Origin: a bacterium
GTDB taxonomy: Bacteria; UBP6; JAFGXH01
DNA length: 58,202 nt
Reading direction: 5' to 3'
Assembly: GCA_027064085.1 (NCBI GenBank)
Contig: JAMOQH010000040.1
Span: 1-58,202 of the forward strand
Shown here: positions 1-9,000 of the stretch, in pieces
Numbering within the stretch: position 1 is the stretch's first letter
How the letters are laid out: the number at the start of each line of letters is the position of its first letter
Notes under the pieces: generated by a model
Told to the model about the DNA's origin: nothing
Databases searched by the model: none
Seen by the model: only the letters and a program-made list of their open reading frames with translations
Program-made: the position numbers and the translations under genes

Positions 1-221
1 CTGCTTTCTTAGAATAAGTATTCTTTGGTGAGTAGTCAAATCGATTATAGTTTTAGTTGAAATTTATTTAAAATCAGTAAGGTTTATAGATTAAATAAAT
101 AAATTTCATGATAAAATGTATTGTAATACATTTAGCAAATATGATTTTGAACTGTTCATATTATCATTATCCTTAATTGCAATTGATATCATAGTTATAG
201 TTACAACTAGGAGCTGATGGA

Positions 222-1037
222 TTAGTTAATATCACATTCTCCGAATCCATTGTTATTTATTATGCAATCATTTGTACATTCACGGATTTTCTCCCAATTA
301 TTCTCATTACATATTTCAAGATTATTTCCAATTTTAGAACATCTTGTTTTACCATTATGCCAAGCTTTACAGTCGGAATTTGCAACACAAACTCCCCCAT
401 TAGATTCATGATAACCAATGGGACATACGGAGCATTTAAAGTTATCTGACTTATCTATTTCTGCCCCTGATTGAACACAATATTTATTATTGATTTTACA
501 ATTAGTTGTTGTTCCCCAGTTTTTATTCTCATCACAAGTTTCAATATTTCCGTCAAAACACCTAATATTTTGAGGCATACATTTGCTTCCATTTGTTACA
601 CATGTTCCATTCTCACAAATTGGTTTTGTGGAATTTGTACAATCTTCATTTGTTGTACATTCAGGAGTAGTATTTGTTACACATATTCCATTATCACAGT
701 GTTCGTTTATTTCACAATCTTGATTATTATTACATTTTAAACGACATTCTCCTTTGTTGTGGTCACAATATTCATTGTTACCACAATCACTGTTTATTTC
801 ACATGAATTGTCCCTGCAAATATGATTTTTAGTATCGCAATAGGTTTTTTCTTTATCGCATTCATTATCGGTATCACATTTATCAGAGAAATCTGTTTTG
901 AAAATACAGGAGTTTAATTCACATACTGCATTACTAGGGCAATTATTATCTGAATTACAATTAATTTTATCTATTTCCAAATCAGAACATGCAATGAAAA
1001 ATAATATAAGGAATAATAAAAATAATACTTTTGGCAT
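222..1037 (-). CDS. Cys-rich lipoprotein, paralog 1
   Basis: Predicted 271-residue outer-envelope lipoprotein of unknown function. The open frame extends further upstream, but the start at 1037 fits best: it has GGAGG three bases upstream and begins a clean lipoprotein signal (MPKVLFLLFLILFFIAC) with lipobox FIAC. The rest is mostly short Cys-rich units of the type CxxDxxC..GxC, resembling the disulfide-rich repeats common in secreted proteins of Myxococcota. The first unit (CSDLEIDKINCNSDNNCP) is related to the starts of the two genes to the right, so the three are paralogs. It is transcribed away from them, and the 1038-1180 gap holds divergent control sequences. Family membership is visible; any adhesive or surface role is a guess. 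Confidence 0.8.
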   Translation of the reverse strand: MPKVLFLLFLILFFIACSDLEIDKINCNSDNNCPSNAVCELNSCIFKTDFSDKCDTDNECDKEKTYCDTKNHICRDNSCEINSDCGNNEYCDHNKGECRLKCNNNQDCEINEHCDNGICVTNTTPECTTNEDCTNSTKPICENGTCVTNGSKCMPQNIRCFDGNIETCDENKNWGTTTNCKINNKYCVQSGAEIDKSDNFKCSVCPIGYHESNGGVCVANSDCKAWHNGKTRCSKIGNNLEICNENNWEKIRECTNDCIINNNGFGECDIN

Positions 1038-1123
1038 AATCCTCCAATGGGTAATAAAACTTAAGTATAGGATAAAATAAATTTTAAAAATTATCAAGTA
1101 ATTGCTTATTACATTGCGATTAT

Positions 1124-1177
1124 TTGAAAAAAATGATATTTTATAGTATAAGTGATGTATAAATACTTTTTGGGGGT
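1124..1177 (+). promoter_or_regulatory. Promoter and leader of Cys-rich paralog 2
   Basis: TTGAAA (1124-1129), 17 bases, TATAAG (1147-1152), then a leader ending in GGGGG just before the ATG at 1181. Nearly the same block recurs at 2350-2404 before the next paralog: the -35 and spacer are identical, and a 20-base leader piece (1158-1177 and 2385-2404) is identical. Conservation between paralogs supports a real promoter. Confidence 0.6.
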
Positions 1178-1180
1178 GCA

Positions 1181-2314
1181 ATGAAATGGTTATTTTACAT
1201 TTTGTTTTTGCTAATATTTATAGGGTGTTCTAATTTAAATGTGGATAATATTAAATGTGGAAATAAAGAGGATTGCCCCAAAGATGCTGAGTGTATTGAT
1301 GGTAGATGTAAATTAAAAGAGGCAAATACAAATTGTACGGAAGATAAAAACTGTGAAAAAGGAGAGTTTTGCAATAATGGTAAATGTGAAGTGTCTCAAG
1401 CATGTAATGCTGTGAGGTGTGGCGAAGGTGGAAAATGTGAAGCTGTAAATAAAACGGATTATAAGTGTAATTGTGATAATACCCATGAAAACGAAAATAA
1501 TAATCAGGATTCTCCATGTGTTTTAAGAAATCAGTGTAGTATTAATTCTGACTGTGGTGTATATAGTAGTAAATGTGATAACCATAAATGTCAATGTTTT
1601 ATAGGATTTCATTTTGATGAAAATGATAAGAAATGTGTTATTAATGGTAGTGAAAATAGTGGTTGTTTAAAGGAAAATGCTAATTATGCCAGATGTAATG
1701 GGAAAACCCTTGAGAGATGTATGAAAAATACAAGTTGTGCAGAAAATTGTACGGGTATTAACTGGGGAAAATGGGAAAGGGAAAATTATCCCAATGATAC
1801 ATATATTTGTGCTTATAACAATGGTGTTGCATTTTGGGGAATAAGTTGCAATAATAATGTGGATTGTACTATAAATGGAGATAATTATACATGTAAAGAA
1901 ACAATAAATAGTAATAAAAATGTATGTGTTCCCGAAAATATGTGTCAAAAAGATGATGATTATACTAATAACAACGAAATTTGCGTAAAAGGCGAATTTG
2001 GGAGTAATGTATTTACTATGACTGAAAATTGTATAGATGGAGAATTCAAATGTACCCCAATGAAAGAAGCCATAGAAATGTGTGTAAAATCGCTGGATTC
2101 AAATAAAACAGGGTGGATCTTTTTAGCTAGTTGTAACATAAATAATAAATACTGTAAAAAAGATGACGATATTGTTTATTGTGAAGAAAATAGTTGTAGA
2201 GATGATGATTCTAAGTGTGCTGATGATAAAACTTCTATGACATGTAATAATGGATATTGGAATTTTTCTTTATGCTCTGATAATGAAACCTGTAAGAATG
2301 GAGAATGCAAGTAA
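1181..2314 (+). CDS. Cys-rich lipoprotein, paralog 2
   Basis: Predicted 377-residue lipoprotein with a short hydrophobic signal and lipobox FIGC around residue 16. The mature part is a chain of Cys-rich units (CPKDAECIDGRCK, CEKGEFCNNGKC, an EGF-like unit near residues 79-115, then looser units). The first 75 residues are close to those of the next gene (shared CTEDKNCEKGEFCNNGKCE), which shows tandem duplication. GGGGG lies 4-8 bases before the ATG. Many disulfides are expected after export. Function is unknown; a surface or extracellular binding role is inference from the domain style only. Confidence 0.82.
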   Translation: MKWLFYILFLLIFIGCSNLNVDNIKCGNKEDCPKDAECIDGRCKLKEANTNCTEDKNCEKGEFCNNGKCEVSQACNAVRCGEGGKCEAVNKTDYKCNCDNTHENENNNQDSPCVLRNQCSINSDCGVYSSKCDNHKCQCFIGFHFDENDKKCVINGSENSGCLKENANYARCNGKTLERCMKNTSCAENCTGINWGKWERENYPNDTYICAYNNGVAFWGISCNNNVDCTINGDNYTCKETINSNKNVCVPENMCQKDDDYTNNNEICVKGEFGSNVFTMTENCIDGEFKCTPMKEAIEMCVKSLDSNKTGWIFLASCNINNKYCKKDDDIVYCEENSCRDDDSKCADDKTSMTCNNGYWNFSLCSDNETCKNGECK

Positions 2315-2349
2315 TTATTGCTATGGTGCAATAATGGTGCAATAATAGC

Positions 2350-2404
2350 TTGAAAAAAATGATATTTTATAGTACAAAGGAGTATATAAATACTTTTTGG
2401 GGGT
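2350..2404 (+). promoter_or_regulatory. Promoter and leader of Cys-rich paralog 3 (duplicate of 1124-1177)
   Basis: TTGAAA (2350-2355), 17 bases, TACAAA (2373-2378), then the same GGGGG-bearing leader as before paralog 2, with a one-base length change. Just upstream, 2315-2345 holds two close copies of GGTGCAATAAT, the first able to pair with ATTATTGC to form a small hairpin. Confidence 0.55.
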
Positions 2405-2406
2405 AT

Positions 2407-3558
2407 ATGTTTAAAATAATGCTACCATTATTTTTTATTTTGTTTTTCATTGCATGTTCTAATTTAGAATTAAATGAAATTGTTTGTAGTTCGGATAGTA
2501 ATTGCCCCAAAGATGCTGAATGCATTGCTGGTAAGTGTAAATTGAAGGAAGTGAATACAAATTGTACGGAAGATAAAAACTGTGAAAAAGGAGAGTTTTG
2601 CAATAACGGTAAGTGTGAAAAAACTCAGGATTGTAGGGTTGAGAATTTTTGCTCAAATAACGAAACCTGTAATCAAGATGGAAAATGTATTTCAAAATGC
2701 AATAATGGAACAGGTTGTAATGATAGTAATCATGAAATTTGTGTAGCTGATTCAACGGCTACTGGTGATTATATTTGTAAGTGTGATGAGCAAAATGGCT
2801 ATATAGACATAGGGGCAAATGGTAAATGTGAGAAACAAGAAGCTTGTGAAAACAATAATGAAAGATGTGACCCTTTGGGAACAGGAAAAATACAGGTTTG
2901 TAATGGTGGTAATTGGGAAGATAAGGCTGATAATTGCAACTGGAATGAAGAGTGCAATGACACGGACGGTACTCCTAAATGTGTTAAAATAAGTTGTGGT
3001 AATGAAGGTGATTTGAAATGTACCTCAAACAATGAAAGGTTATTAAGGTGTGATGTAGATGGTAGCTGGAAACTAAAAAAAAATTGTGAGGCATCAGGAA
3101 AAGTATGTAACAACGATACTAGTATGTGTGAAGATGTTTTAGTTTCGTGTGGTGAAATAAACTGTACTGAAACTGGAGAACAACCAAGTGATAGTAATCC
3201 CATTCATGGTGTGTGTGCTATATCAAGTAATACTGGAGGCGATGGCACTGATGTAATGCCAGAATGTTTTTGTGATTCTGATTATATGAATGATGGGCCA
3301 AAGTGTGTTTTTGCAACTAATACAGATTGTGAAGATGATACTATTTGTGGGGACAAAGATTTTGCAACATGTAGAGATATGGATGATATAATTGGGAATT
3401 ATATGTGTATATGTAAAGCTGGATATGTTAGAGAAAATAATAATTTAAATTCAAAATGCGTAGAATGTGTTAGTGATAATGATTGTTATAATAATTTAAA
3501 TTTTGGTACATTATATAAATGTAATACAAATACTCATAAGTGTGTAGAACAGAAATAA
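2407..3558 (+). CDS. Cys-rich lipoprotein, paralog 3
   Basis: Predicted 383-residue lipoprotein. The open frame starts earlier, but ATG 2407 follows the conserved GGGGG leader and begins the signal MFKIMLPLFFILFFIAC with lipobox FIAC. Residues 17-80 match paralog 2 strongly (CPKDAECIAGKCKLKE, CTEDKNCEKGEFCNNGKC). Later regions hold further Cys-rich units, including one with the pattern ACENNNERCDPLGTGKIQVC and a more EGF-like unit toward the end. Paralogs 2 and 3 diverge after the first 80 residues, so the N-terminal module and control region look like the duplicated core while the tails vary. No specific function can be assigned. Confidence 0.82.
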   Translation: MFKIMLPLFFILFFIACSNLELNEIVCSSDSNCPKDAECIAGKCKLKEVNTNCTEDKNCEKGEFCNNGKCEKTQDCRVENFCSNNETCNQDGKCISKCNNGTGCNDSNHEICVADSTATGDYICKCDEQNGYIDIGANGKCEKQEACENNNERCDPLGTGKIQVCNGGNWEDKADNCNWNEECNDTDGTPKCVKISCGNEGDLKCTSNNERLLRCDVDGSWKLKKNCEASGKVCNNDTSMCEDVLVSCGEINCTETGEQPSDSNPIHGVCAISSNTGGDGTDVMPECFCDSDYMNDGPKCVFATNTDCEDDTICGDKDFATCRDMDDIIGNYMCICKAGYVRENNNLNSKCVECVSDNDCYNNLNFGTLYKCNTNTHKCVEQK

Positions 3559-3664
3559 TTATATTACTCCCTATAGTTTACATGAGGATATAATAAAATA
3601 TATTTATTTAACATATTAAAATAATAAAAAAGAAATTTTATTTATAAAAGTTACTTTTTTGCAT

Positions 3665-3692
3665 GGAAAACACCATTTATGGTGGTTGTAAT
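3665..3692 (-). terminator. Possible terminator after the PLP enzyme
   Basis: The perfect hairpin CACCAT-TT-ATGGTG, extended by one wobble pair and AA/TT on each side, is followed on the minus strand by TTTTCC. It lies just past the stop of the gene at 3701. The T run is short, so this is tentative. Confidence 0.4.
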
Positions 3693-3700
3693 GCCTAAAA

Positions 3701-4909
3701 TTAAATCTTACTTAAAGCTTTTTCCAAATCAGCAATAATATCATCTGCATCTTCAACGCCTATAGATAATCTAATAAGTTCATCTTTAATTCCTGCAGCA
3801 AGTCTGTCTTCTCTTGGGATAGGGGCATGAGTCATCAATGCTGGTGATTGAGCTAAACTGTCTGTTGCACCTAAAGAAACAGCAAGAGTAAATAATTCAA
3901 GTGAGTTTAAAAATGTTTTTGCACTGTCTAAATTACCTTTTACTAAAAATGAAATCATTCCACCAAAACCATTCATTTGTTTTTTAGCTAGTTCATGTTG
4001 AGGAAAAGATTTTAATCCTGGGTACCATACTCTATCCACTTTAGGGTGATTTTCTAGAAATTCGGCAACTTTCATTCCGTTTTGGCAGTGTCTTTCCATT
4101 CTGAGTGAAAGTGTTTTTAAGCCTCTTTGAAGGAGCCATGCACTAAATGGAGGAATATAAGCACCATATTCTATTGTATCAGGCCTAATATCTTCCATAA
4201 TCTTTTTGCTTGAAATTACAACTCCTGCAACAACATCTCCATGACCTCCAATGTATTTTGTACAACTATGTAAAACGATATCTGCCCCTAATTTTAATGG
4301 AGATTGTAACATAGGGCTCATAAATGTATTATCAACAACTACAAGTAAATCATGTTTATGTGCAATTTTCACTACTTTAGCAATATCTGTAAGCTCTAAA
4401 GTAGGGTTTGCTGGTGTTTCTATATAAACAAGTTTAGTGTTTTCTTTGATTGCAGATTCAAAAGCTTTTTCATCATCTAGGAATACCGAAGTTGTTTCAA
4501 TATTAAATTTTTTAATTGTATGATGTAAAAAACCATGTGTTCCACCATAAAGAGATGGATTAGCAATAATGTGGTCTCCTGCACCTAATAATCCCATTAC
4601 TACACCGCTGATAGCTGCCATTCCACTATTATATGCAATTGCTCTTTCTCCACCTTCAAGAAGTGCCATCTTCTCTTCAAATATTCTTGCATTATCATGG
4701 CTTAATCTTGCATAAATATGTGGAGCTAAATCAAGAGTTTCCTTGGCATGTGCAACGGCCTGAAATGCAGCAGCTCCATCTTCTACTTTTTTAAACGAAT
4801 AAGTTGATGTTTGAAAAAGCGGTGACCCATGATGTCCCATTTCTCTTATAATATGTTCTCCCCCATGGATAGCTTTTGTTGACATTGCTTTTTTTTCTAA
4901 ACCTTCCAT
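3701..4909 (-). CDS. PLP-dependent Cys/Met metabolism enzyme (methionine gamma-lyase / cystathionine gamma-lyase family)
   Basis: 402-residue cytoplasmic enzyme, normal length for the family. The PLP-binding lysine is K218 in SCTKYIGGHGD; other family marks are YNSGMAAI, the VVDNTF loop, RGLKTLSLRM and the SLGATDSLAQSPALMTH stretch. Members cleave or form C-S bonds: methionine gamma-lyase releases methanethiol, others make or split cystathionine. It resembles methionine gamma-lyase overall (the PALMTH segment), but the Cys typical of classical methionine gamma-lyase after LYG is Gly here (LYGGTHGFLHH), so substrate should not be fixed from sequence. AAGGAG precedes the ATG. It stands alone, divergent from the Sel1 gene. 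Confidence 0.88.
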   Translation of the reverse strand: MEGLEKKAMSTKAIHGGEHIIREMGHHGSPLFQTSTYSFKKVEDGAAAFQAVAHAKETLDLAPHIYARLSHDNARIFEEKMALLEGGERAIAYNSGMAAISGVVMGLLGAGDHIIANPSLYGGTHGFLHHTIKKFNIETTSVFLDDEKAFESAIKENTKLVYIETPANPTLELTDIAKVVKIAHKHDLLVVVDNTFMSPMLQSPLKLGADIVLHSCTKYIGGHGDVVAGVVISSKKIMEDIRPDTIEYGAYIPPFSAWLLQRGLKTLSLRMERHCQNGMKVAEFLENHPKVDRVWYPGLKSFPQHELAKKQMNGFGGMISFLVKGNLDSAKTFLNSLELFTLAVSLGATDSLAQSPALMTHAPIPREDRLAAGIKDELIRLSIGVEDADDIIADLEKALSKI

Positions 4910-5051
4910 TATTTCTCCTTAAAAAATAAAAGTAAAAAATTAATCACACTGATATTAGTCAATAGTTAATTCAAAATCAAGGTTTTTATTTATTATATAA
5001 TAAAATTTAAAAAAACTTGCTAGTTTTCTAAATTTATTATAAAATTTTGCA

Positions 5052-5903
5052 ATGAAGATTATTGTTTTATTACTAATTAGTTTTAATATTTTTGCTGAAA
5101 CTGAATATAGAGTTTTAGAATTAAAATATGAAAAAGCGGTTAAGCTTTGGGAAAATGGACAGAACAAAGAAGCTTTTGATATTTTTGAGAAAAATTCACG
5201 AAAAAATCATCCTCCATCAATGTTTTATTTGGGCTTATATCATTTATATGGTTTCAATACTGTTGAGATATCTTATGATACTGCATTTTATTTTATAAAT
5301 AAAGCCGCTGATAAGGGATTTTTAAAGGCTGAACTACAAAGAATTATCCTGTATTATTACGGAATTGGAATACCAAAAGATAGGGAAATTGCAAAACATA
5401 GGTTTTCTGAAGTGTATCCATATTTTAAATTGATGAATAATGAATCAAAGTCATTTTTATTAATTTTAATTAATTTAAAAGTAATGTCTAAGAATAAAAA
5501 GAATAAATATGTGAAAAAATTAATCAAAAAATTAAATCATACTAAAAAGAGGTTGTCTAAAATTAATTTAATATTTTTTTATAGAACATTTAGGCATTAT
5601 ATCTATTTAAACAAAAGTAAGGTAAAAAAACTTATAAAATTAGAAATAAAAAGAGGTGATGCAGAGGCAGAGGCTTTATATTATGAAGAATTTCATAATG
5701 AATTAAGAAAATCAGAGGTGTTAGATTATATATTTAAGGCTGCAAAACAAGGGGATTCTAATTCTCAATACAATCTCTATTTACATTATGATAGAAAAAA
5801 TAATAAAAAAAAGAAGTTCTTTTGGTTAAAAAAGGCTGCTAAAAATGGTTCTGAATATGCAAAAAAGAAATTGAGGACTATGAAGACTTTTATGAGTGAA
5901 TAA
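5052..5903 (+). CDS. Secreted Sel1-repeat protein
   Basis: 283 residues with a short signal peptide (MKIIVLLLISFNIFA, likely cut after Ala15), so periplasmic or secreted. It carries Sel1-like (TPR-related) helical repeats: a clear pair near residues 50-115 (PSMFYLGLYHLYGF, AELQRIILYYYGIGIPKD) and a degenerate pair near residues 195-280 ending AAKNGSEYAKKKLR. The middle is Lys-rich. Sel1 repeats usually bind proteins; no partner is evident. There is no good Shine-Dalgarno before the ATG, and a TATAAA-like element sits close upstream, so the transcript could have a very short leader. It is not obviously in an operon. Confidence 0.75.
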   Translation: MKIIVLLLISFNIFAETEYRVLELKYEKAVKLWENGQNKEAFDIFEKNSRKNHPPSMFYLGLYHLYGFNTVEISYDTAFYFINKAADKGFLKAELQRIILYYYGIGIPKDREIAKHRFSEVYPYFKLMNNESKSFLLILINLKVMSKNKKNKYVKKLIKKLNHTKKRLSKINLIFFYRTFRHYIYLNKSKVKKLIKLEIKRGDAEAEALYYEEFHNELRKSEVLDYIFKAAKQGDSNSQYNLYLHYDRKNNKKKKFFWLKKAAKNGSEYAKKKLRTMKTFMSE

Positions 5904-5977
5904 TTTCTTTCAATTTTTAATGATTTTAATGAAATTTTTTTATAAATTGATTGTTTATAGATAGTAGAAAATTTTAG

Positions 5978-6006
5978 TTGAATAATAATTTTAATTTTGT
6001 TATTAT
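5978..6006 (+). promoter_or_regulatory. Promoter of the four-domain DsbA gene
   Basis: TTGAAT (5978-5983), 17 bases, TATTAT (6001-6006). Transcription would begin near 6013, so the upstream in-frame TTG codon at 5978 cannot be the start. GTG 6047, with AGGAG at 6037-6041, is therefore preferred. Confidence 0.55.
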
Positions 6007-6046
6007 TCACAGTTTATTTATGTTGGTTATATTTATAGGAGTTAAA

Positions 6047-8839
6047 GTGAATAAGTCTTTAAAGAATTTTATGGCAGTTACACTAGCATTATTTGGTTTT
6101 ATGTTAGGAAAAGCATGTGTTGAAGAGCCAACACCTGATTTAAAAGCCCAAAACAAATTGTTTAGTAAAAAAACAGCTGGAGTTGCAAATCGTGGTATTA
6201 AAAGAGCAATTGACCCTAGAGCTTTAAGAAGAGTTAATAGAAGAGTTGCTGCAAAAACAGTAAAAGACCCACGATACAAGATCCTTGTAAATAATTCTAT
6301 GCCTTGGAAAGGGGAGAAGGATGCTCTTGTAACAATAGTTGAATTTTCTGATTTTCAATGTCCTTTCTGTTCAAGGGTAGAACCTACTATTAATCAAATT
6401 ATGGATAAATATAAAGGACAGGTTAAAGTTGTTTGGATGAATAACCCTCTTGGGTTTCATAAAAATGCAATGCCTGCAGCAGAAGCCGCTTATGCTATTT
6501 TTAAATTAAAAGGTGATGCTGCTTTTTGGAAGGCACATGGGAAGTTTTTTCATAATCAAAAAAAGTTAAGTCCTGATTTCTATAAGGAAGTTGCAAAAGA
6601 ACTTGGTGTTGATATGACTCAATTTGAAAATATTACATCAAAGCATATATATCAGAAGGTTATAAAGTCTCAACAGGCAACTGGAGCTAAACTTGGTGCA
6701 AGAGGAACGCCTGCTTTCTTTATTAATGGTAAATTTTTAAGTGGTGCACAACCTTTTAGTAAATTTAAAGTTGTTATAGACAAAGAATTAGCTTATGCAA
6801 AAACTATTTTAGCTAGAACTAAAAATAAAGCTGGTTTATATAATGAAATTATTAAAAATGGTTTGACTAAAAAAGTTGCACAACCAAGAAAAAAGAATAA
6901 TAGAAAAAGACCAGGTACTCCTGACCCAAATAAAGTGTATTTTAATGATATATCAGATGCTCCTTTTAAAGGTCCAAAAGATGCTCTTGTAACTATAGTT
7001 GAGTATTCTGATTTCCAATGTCCATTTTGTGGAAGAGTTGAGCCTACTGTTGATCAAGTAATGAAAGATTATGCGGGTAAAGTAAGAGTGGTTTGGAAAA
7101 ATTTTCCACTAGGATTTCATAAAAATGCTATGCCTGCAGCAGAAGCAGCTCATGCTATTTATAAACTAAAAGGTGATGTAGCTTTCTGGAAGGCACATAA
7201 TAAATTTTTTCATAATCAAAGAAAATTAAGCCTAGATTTTTACAAAGAAACAGCAAAAGAACTAGGTGTTGATATGGGAAAATTTGAAAATGCTATTTCA
7301 AAACACACTTATCAAACAGTTATAAGAAAACAAATGAGCGAAGGAAGTAAAGTTGGTACTCGTGGAACACCTGCTTTTTATATTAATGGTAAATTTTTGA
7401 GTGGTGCACAACCTATAGCTAATTTTAAAAGAGTTATAGATAAAGAATTAAAAAATGCTGAATTAATGGTTAAAAAAGGTGTTGCAAAAAATAAAATTTA
7501 TGAAACCCTAATGAAAAAAGCAGAAAGAAAGTTGGCTGCTGCTCCTCAAAGAAGAAGACCAAATACTCCAGATCCTAAAAAGGCATATTTTAATGATATA
7601 AAAAATCGTCCTATTAAAGGAGCAAAAGATGCTATTGTAACAATAGTTGAATATTCTGATTTTCAATGTCCATTTTGTGGAAGAGTTGAACCTACTGTTG
7701 ATGCTGTAATGAAAAAATATGCAGGTAAAGTGAGAGTAATTTGGAAAAATTTTCCACTAGGATTTCATAAAAATGCTATGCCTGCTGCAGAGGCAATGGA
7801 GGCTATTTATCATTTAAAAGGTGATGCTGCATTTTGGAAAGCACATAATAAATTCTTTCATAATCAAAGAAAATTAAGCCCAGATTTTTATAAAGAAACA
7901 GCAAAAGAGCTTGGTGTTGATATGGCTAAATTTAATGATGCAAATTCAAAGCATACTTATCAAGGTTTAATTAAAAAGCAAATGAGTGAAGCTAGTAGAG
8001 TCGGTACTCGTGGAACACCTGCTTTTTACATTAATGGTAAATTTTTATCTGGTGCTCAACCTCTAGCTAATTTTGAAAAAATTATTGATCAAGAAATTAA
8101 AAATGCAGAAGCTATGCTTAAAAAAGGGATAGCTAAAAATAAAATTTATGAAACTATCATGAAAACAGCTGAGAAGAAACTTTCTGCTGGTCCTGCACCA
8201 AAAAGAAGACCTGGAAGTCCAGATCCTGCAAAAGTTTATTATAATAACTTAAATGGTGGACCAGCTCGTGGCCCTAAAGATGCTTTAGTAACTATAGTAG
8301 AATATTCTGATTTTCAATGTCCTTTCTGCTCAAGAGTTGAGCCTACTATGGATAGAATAATGAAAGAATATGCTGGTAAAGTTAGAATTATTTGGATGAA
8401 TAATCCACTAGGATTTCATAAAAATGCTATGCCTGCAGCAGAAGCAGCTTATAGTATTTATAAGTTAAAGGGAGATAAAGCTTTTTGGAAAGCACATGCT
8501 AAGTTTTTTAAAAATCAAAGAAAGTTAAGTTCAGAATTTTATACTGAAACAGCTAAAGAACTTGGTGTTGATATGGGAAAATTTGAAAACGCTACTTCAA
8601 AACATACATATCAAGGTATAATTAAGTCTCAGCAAATGCAAGGGGCTAAAATTGGAGCAAGAGGAACACCTGCTTTCTTTATCAACGGTAGATTTTTAAG
8701 TGGTGCAAGACCATTTGAACATTTCAAAAAATTAATTGATGAAGAACTTGCAAAAGCTCAAGCAATGGTTAAAAAAGGTACTTCTAAATCTAAAATCTAT
8801 GGTACTTTAATGAAAAATGCAGAAAAATCTGTAAAATAA
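6047..8839 (+). CDS. Exported protein with four tandem DsbA-like thioredoxin domains
   Basis: 930 residues from GTG 6047. An N-terminal hydrophobic segment (residues 8-24) ends in GKAC; this is a weak lipobox, so it may be a lipoprotein or be cleaved or anchored otherwise. Four copies of a roughly 217-residue DsbA/Thioredoxin_4 module follow, with CPFC active sites at residues 105, 325, 541 and 758. Each copy has the cis-Pro loop GTPAF and the conserved NPLGFHKNAMPAAEA-type stretch (NFPLGF in copies 2 and 3). Short basic Pro-rich linkers (RKRPGTPDP) separate them. Copies 1 and 4 share CSRVEP and SQQ..GA; copies 2 and 3 share CGRVEPTVD and KQMSE, so outer and inner pairs are distinct. All catalytic Cys are intact. 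Likely role: thiol-disulfide exchange in the periplasm, plausibly on the Cys-rich lipoproteins encoded on both sides. Confidence 0.87.
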   Translation: MNKSLKNFMAVTLALFGFMLGKACVEEPTPDLKAQNKLFSKKTAGVANRGIKRAIDPRALRRVNRRVAAKTVKDPRYKILVNNSMPWKGEKDALVTIVEFSDFQCPFCSRVEPTINQIMDKYKGQVKVVWMNNPLGFHKNAMPAAEAAYAIFKLKGDAAFWKAHGKFFHNQKKLSPDFYKEVAKELGVDMTQFENITSKHIYQKVIKSQQATGAKLGARGTPAFFINGKFLSGAQPFSKFKVVIDKELAYAKTILARTKNKAGLYNEIIKNGLTKKVAQPRKKNNRKRPGTPDPNKVYFNDISDAPFKGPKDALVTIVEYSDFQCPFCGRVEPTVDQVMKDYAGKVRVVWKNFPLGFHKNAMPAAEAAHAIYKLKGDVAFWKAHNKFFHNQRKLSLDFYKETAKELGVDMGKFENAISKHTYQTVIRKQMSEGSKVGTRGTPAFYINGKFLSGAQPIANFKRVIDKELKNAELMVKKGVAKNKIYETLMKKAERKLAAAPQRRRPNTPDPKKAYFNDIKNRPIKGAKDAIVTIVEYSDFQCPFCGRVEPTVDAVMKKYAGKVRVIWKNFPLGFHKNAMPAAEAMEAIYHLKGDAAFWKAHNKFFHNQRKLSPDFYKETAKELGVDMAKFNDANSKHTYQGLIKKQMSEASRVGTRGTPAFYINGKFLSGAQPLANFEKIIDQEIKNAEAMLKKGIAKNKIYETIMKTAEKKLSAGPAPKRRPGSPDPAKVYYNNLNGGPARGPKDALVTIVEYSDFQCPFCSRVEPTMDRIMKEYAGKVRIIWMNNPLGFHKNAMPAAEAAYSIYKLKGDKAFWKAHAKFFKNQRKLSSEFYTETAKELGVDMGKFENATSKHTYQGIIKSQQMQGAKIGARGTPAFFINGRFLSGARPFEHFKKLIDEELAKAQAMVKKGTSKSKIYGTLMKNAEKSVK

Positions 8840-9000
8840 TTATTTCACTCCAAAATTTAAATCTATATATTTAACATAAAAAATAAATAAAATCTTACCT
8901 AGCGATATGAATGATTTAAGAAAATAAATATTGTAATACTTTGTTTTTTTTAAATTTTATGTTATAGTATTCATTATAATATATTTATTTGGAGGATTAT

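Noticed and set aside
59-107. 12-bp inverted repeat GAAATTTATTTA near the left edge
   Set aside because: It has a 25-base loop and pure AT arms; such matches are expected by chance in DNA this AT-rich. The rest of 1-221 shows nothing I can support.
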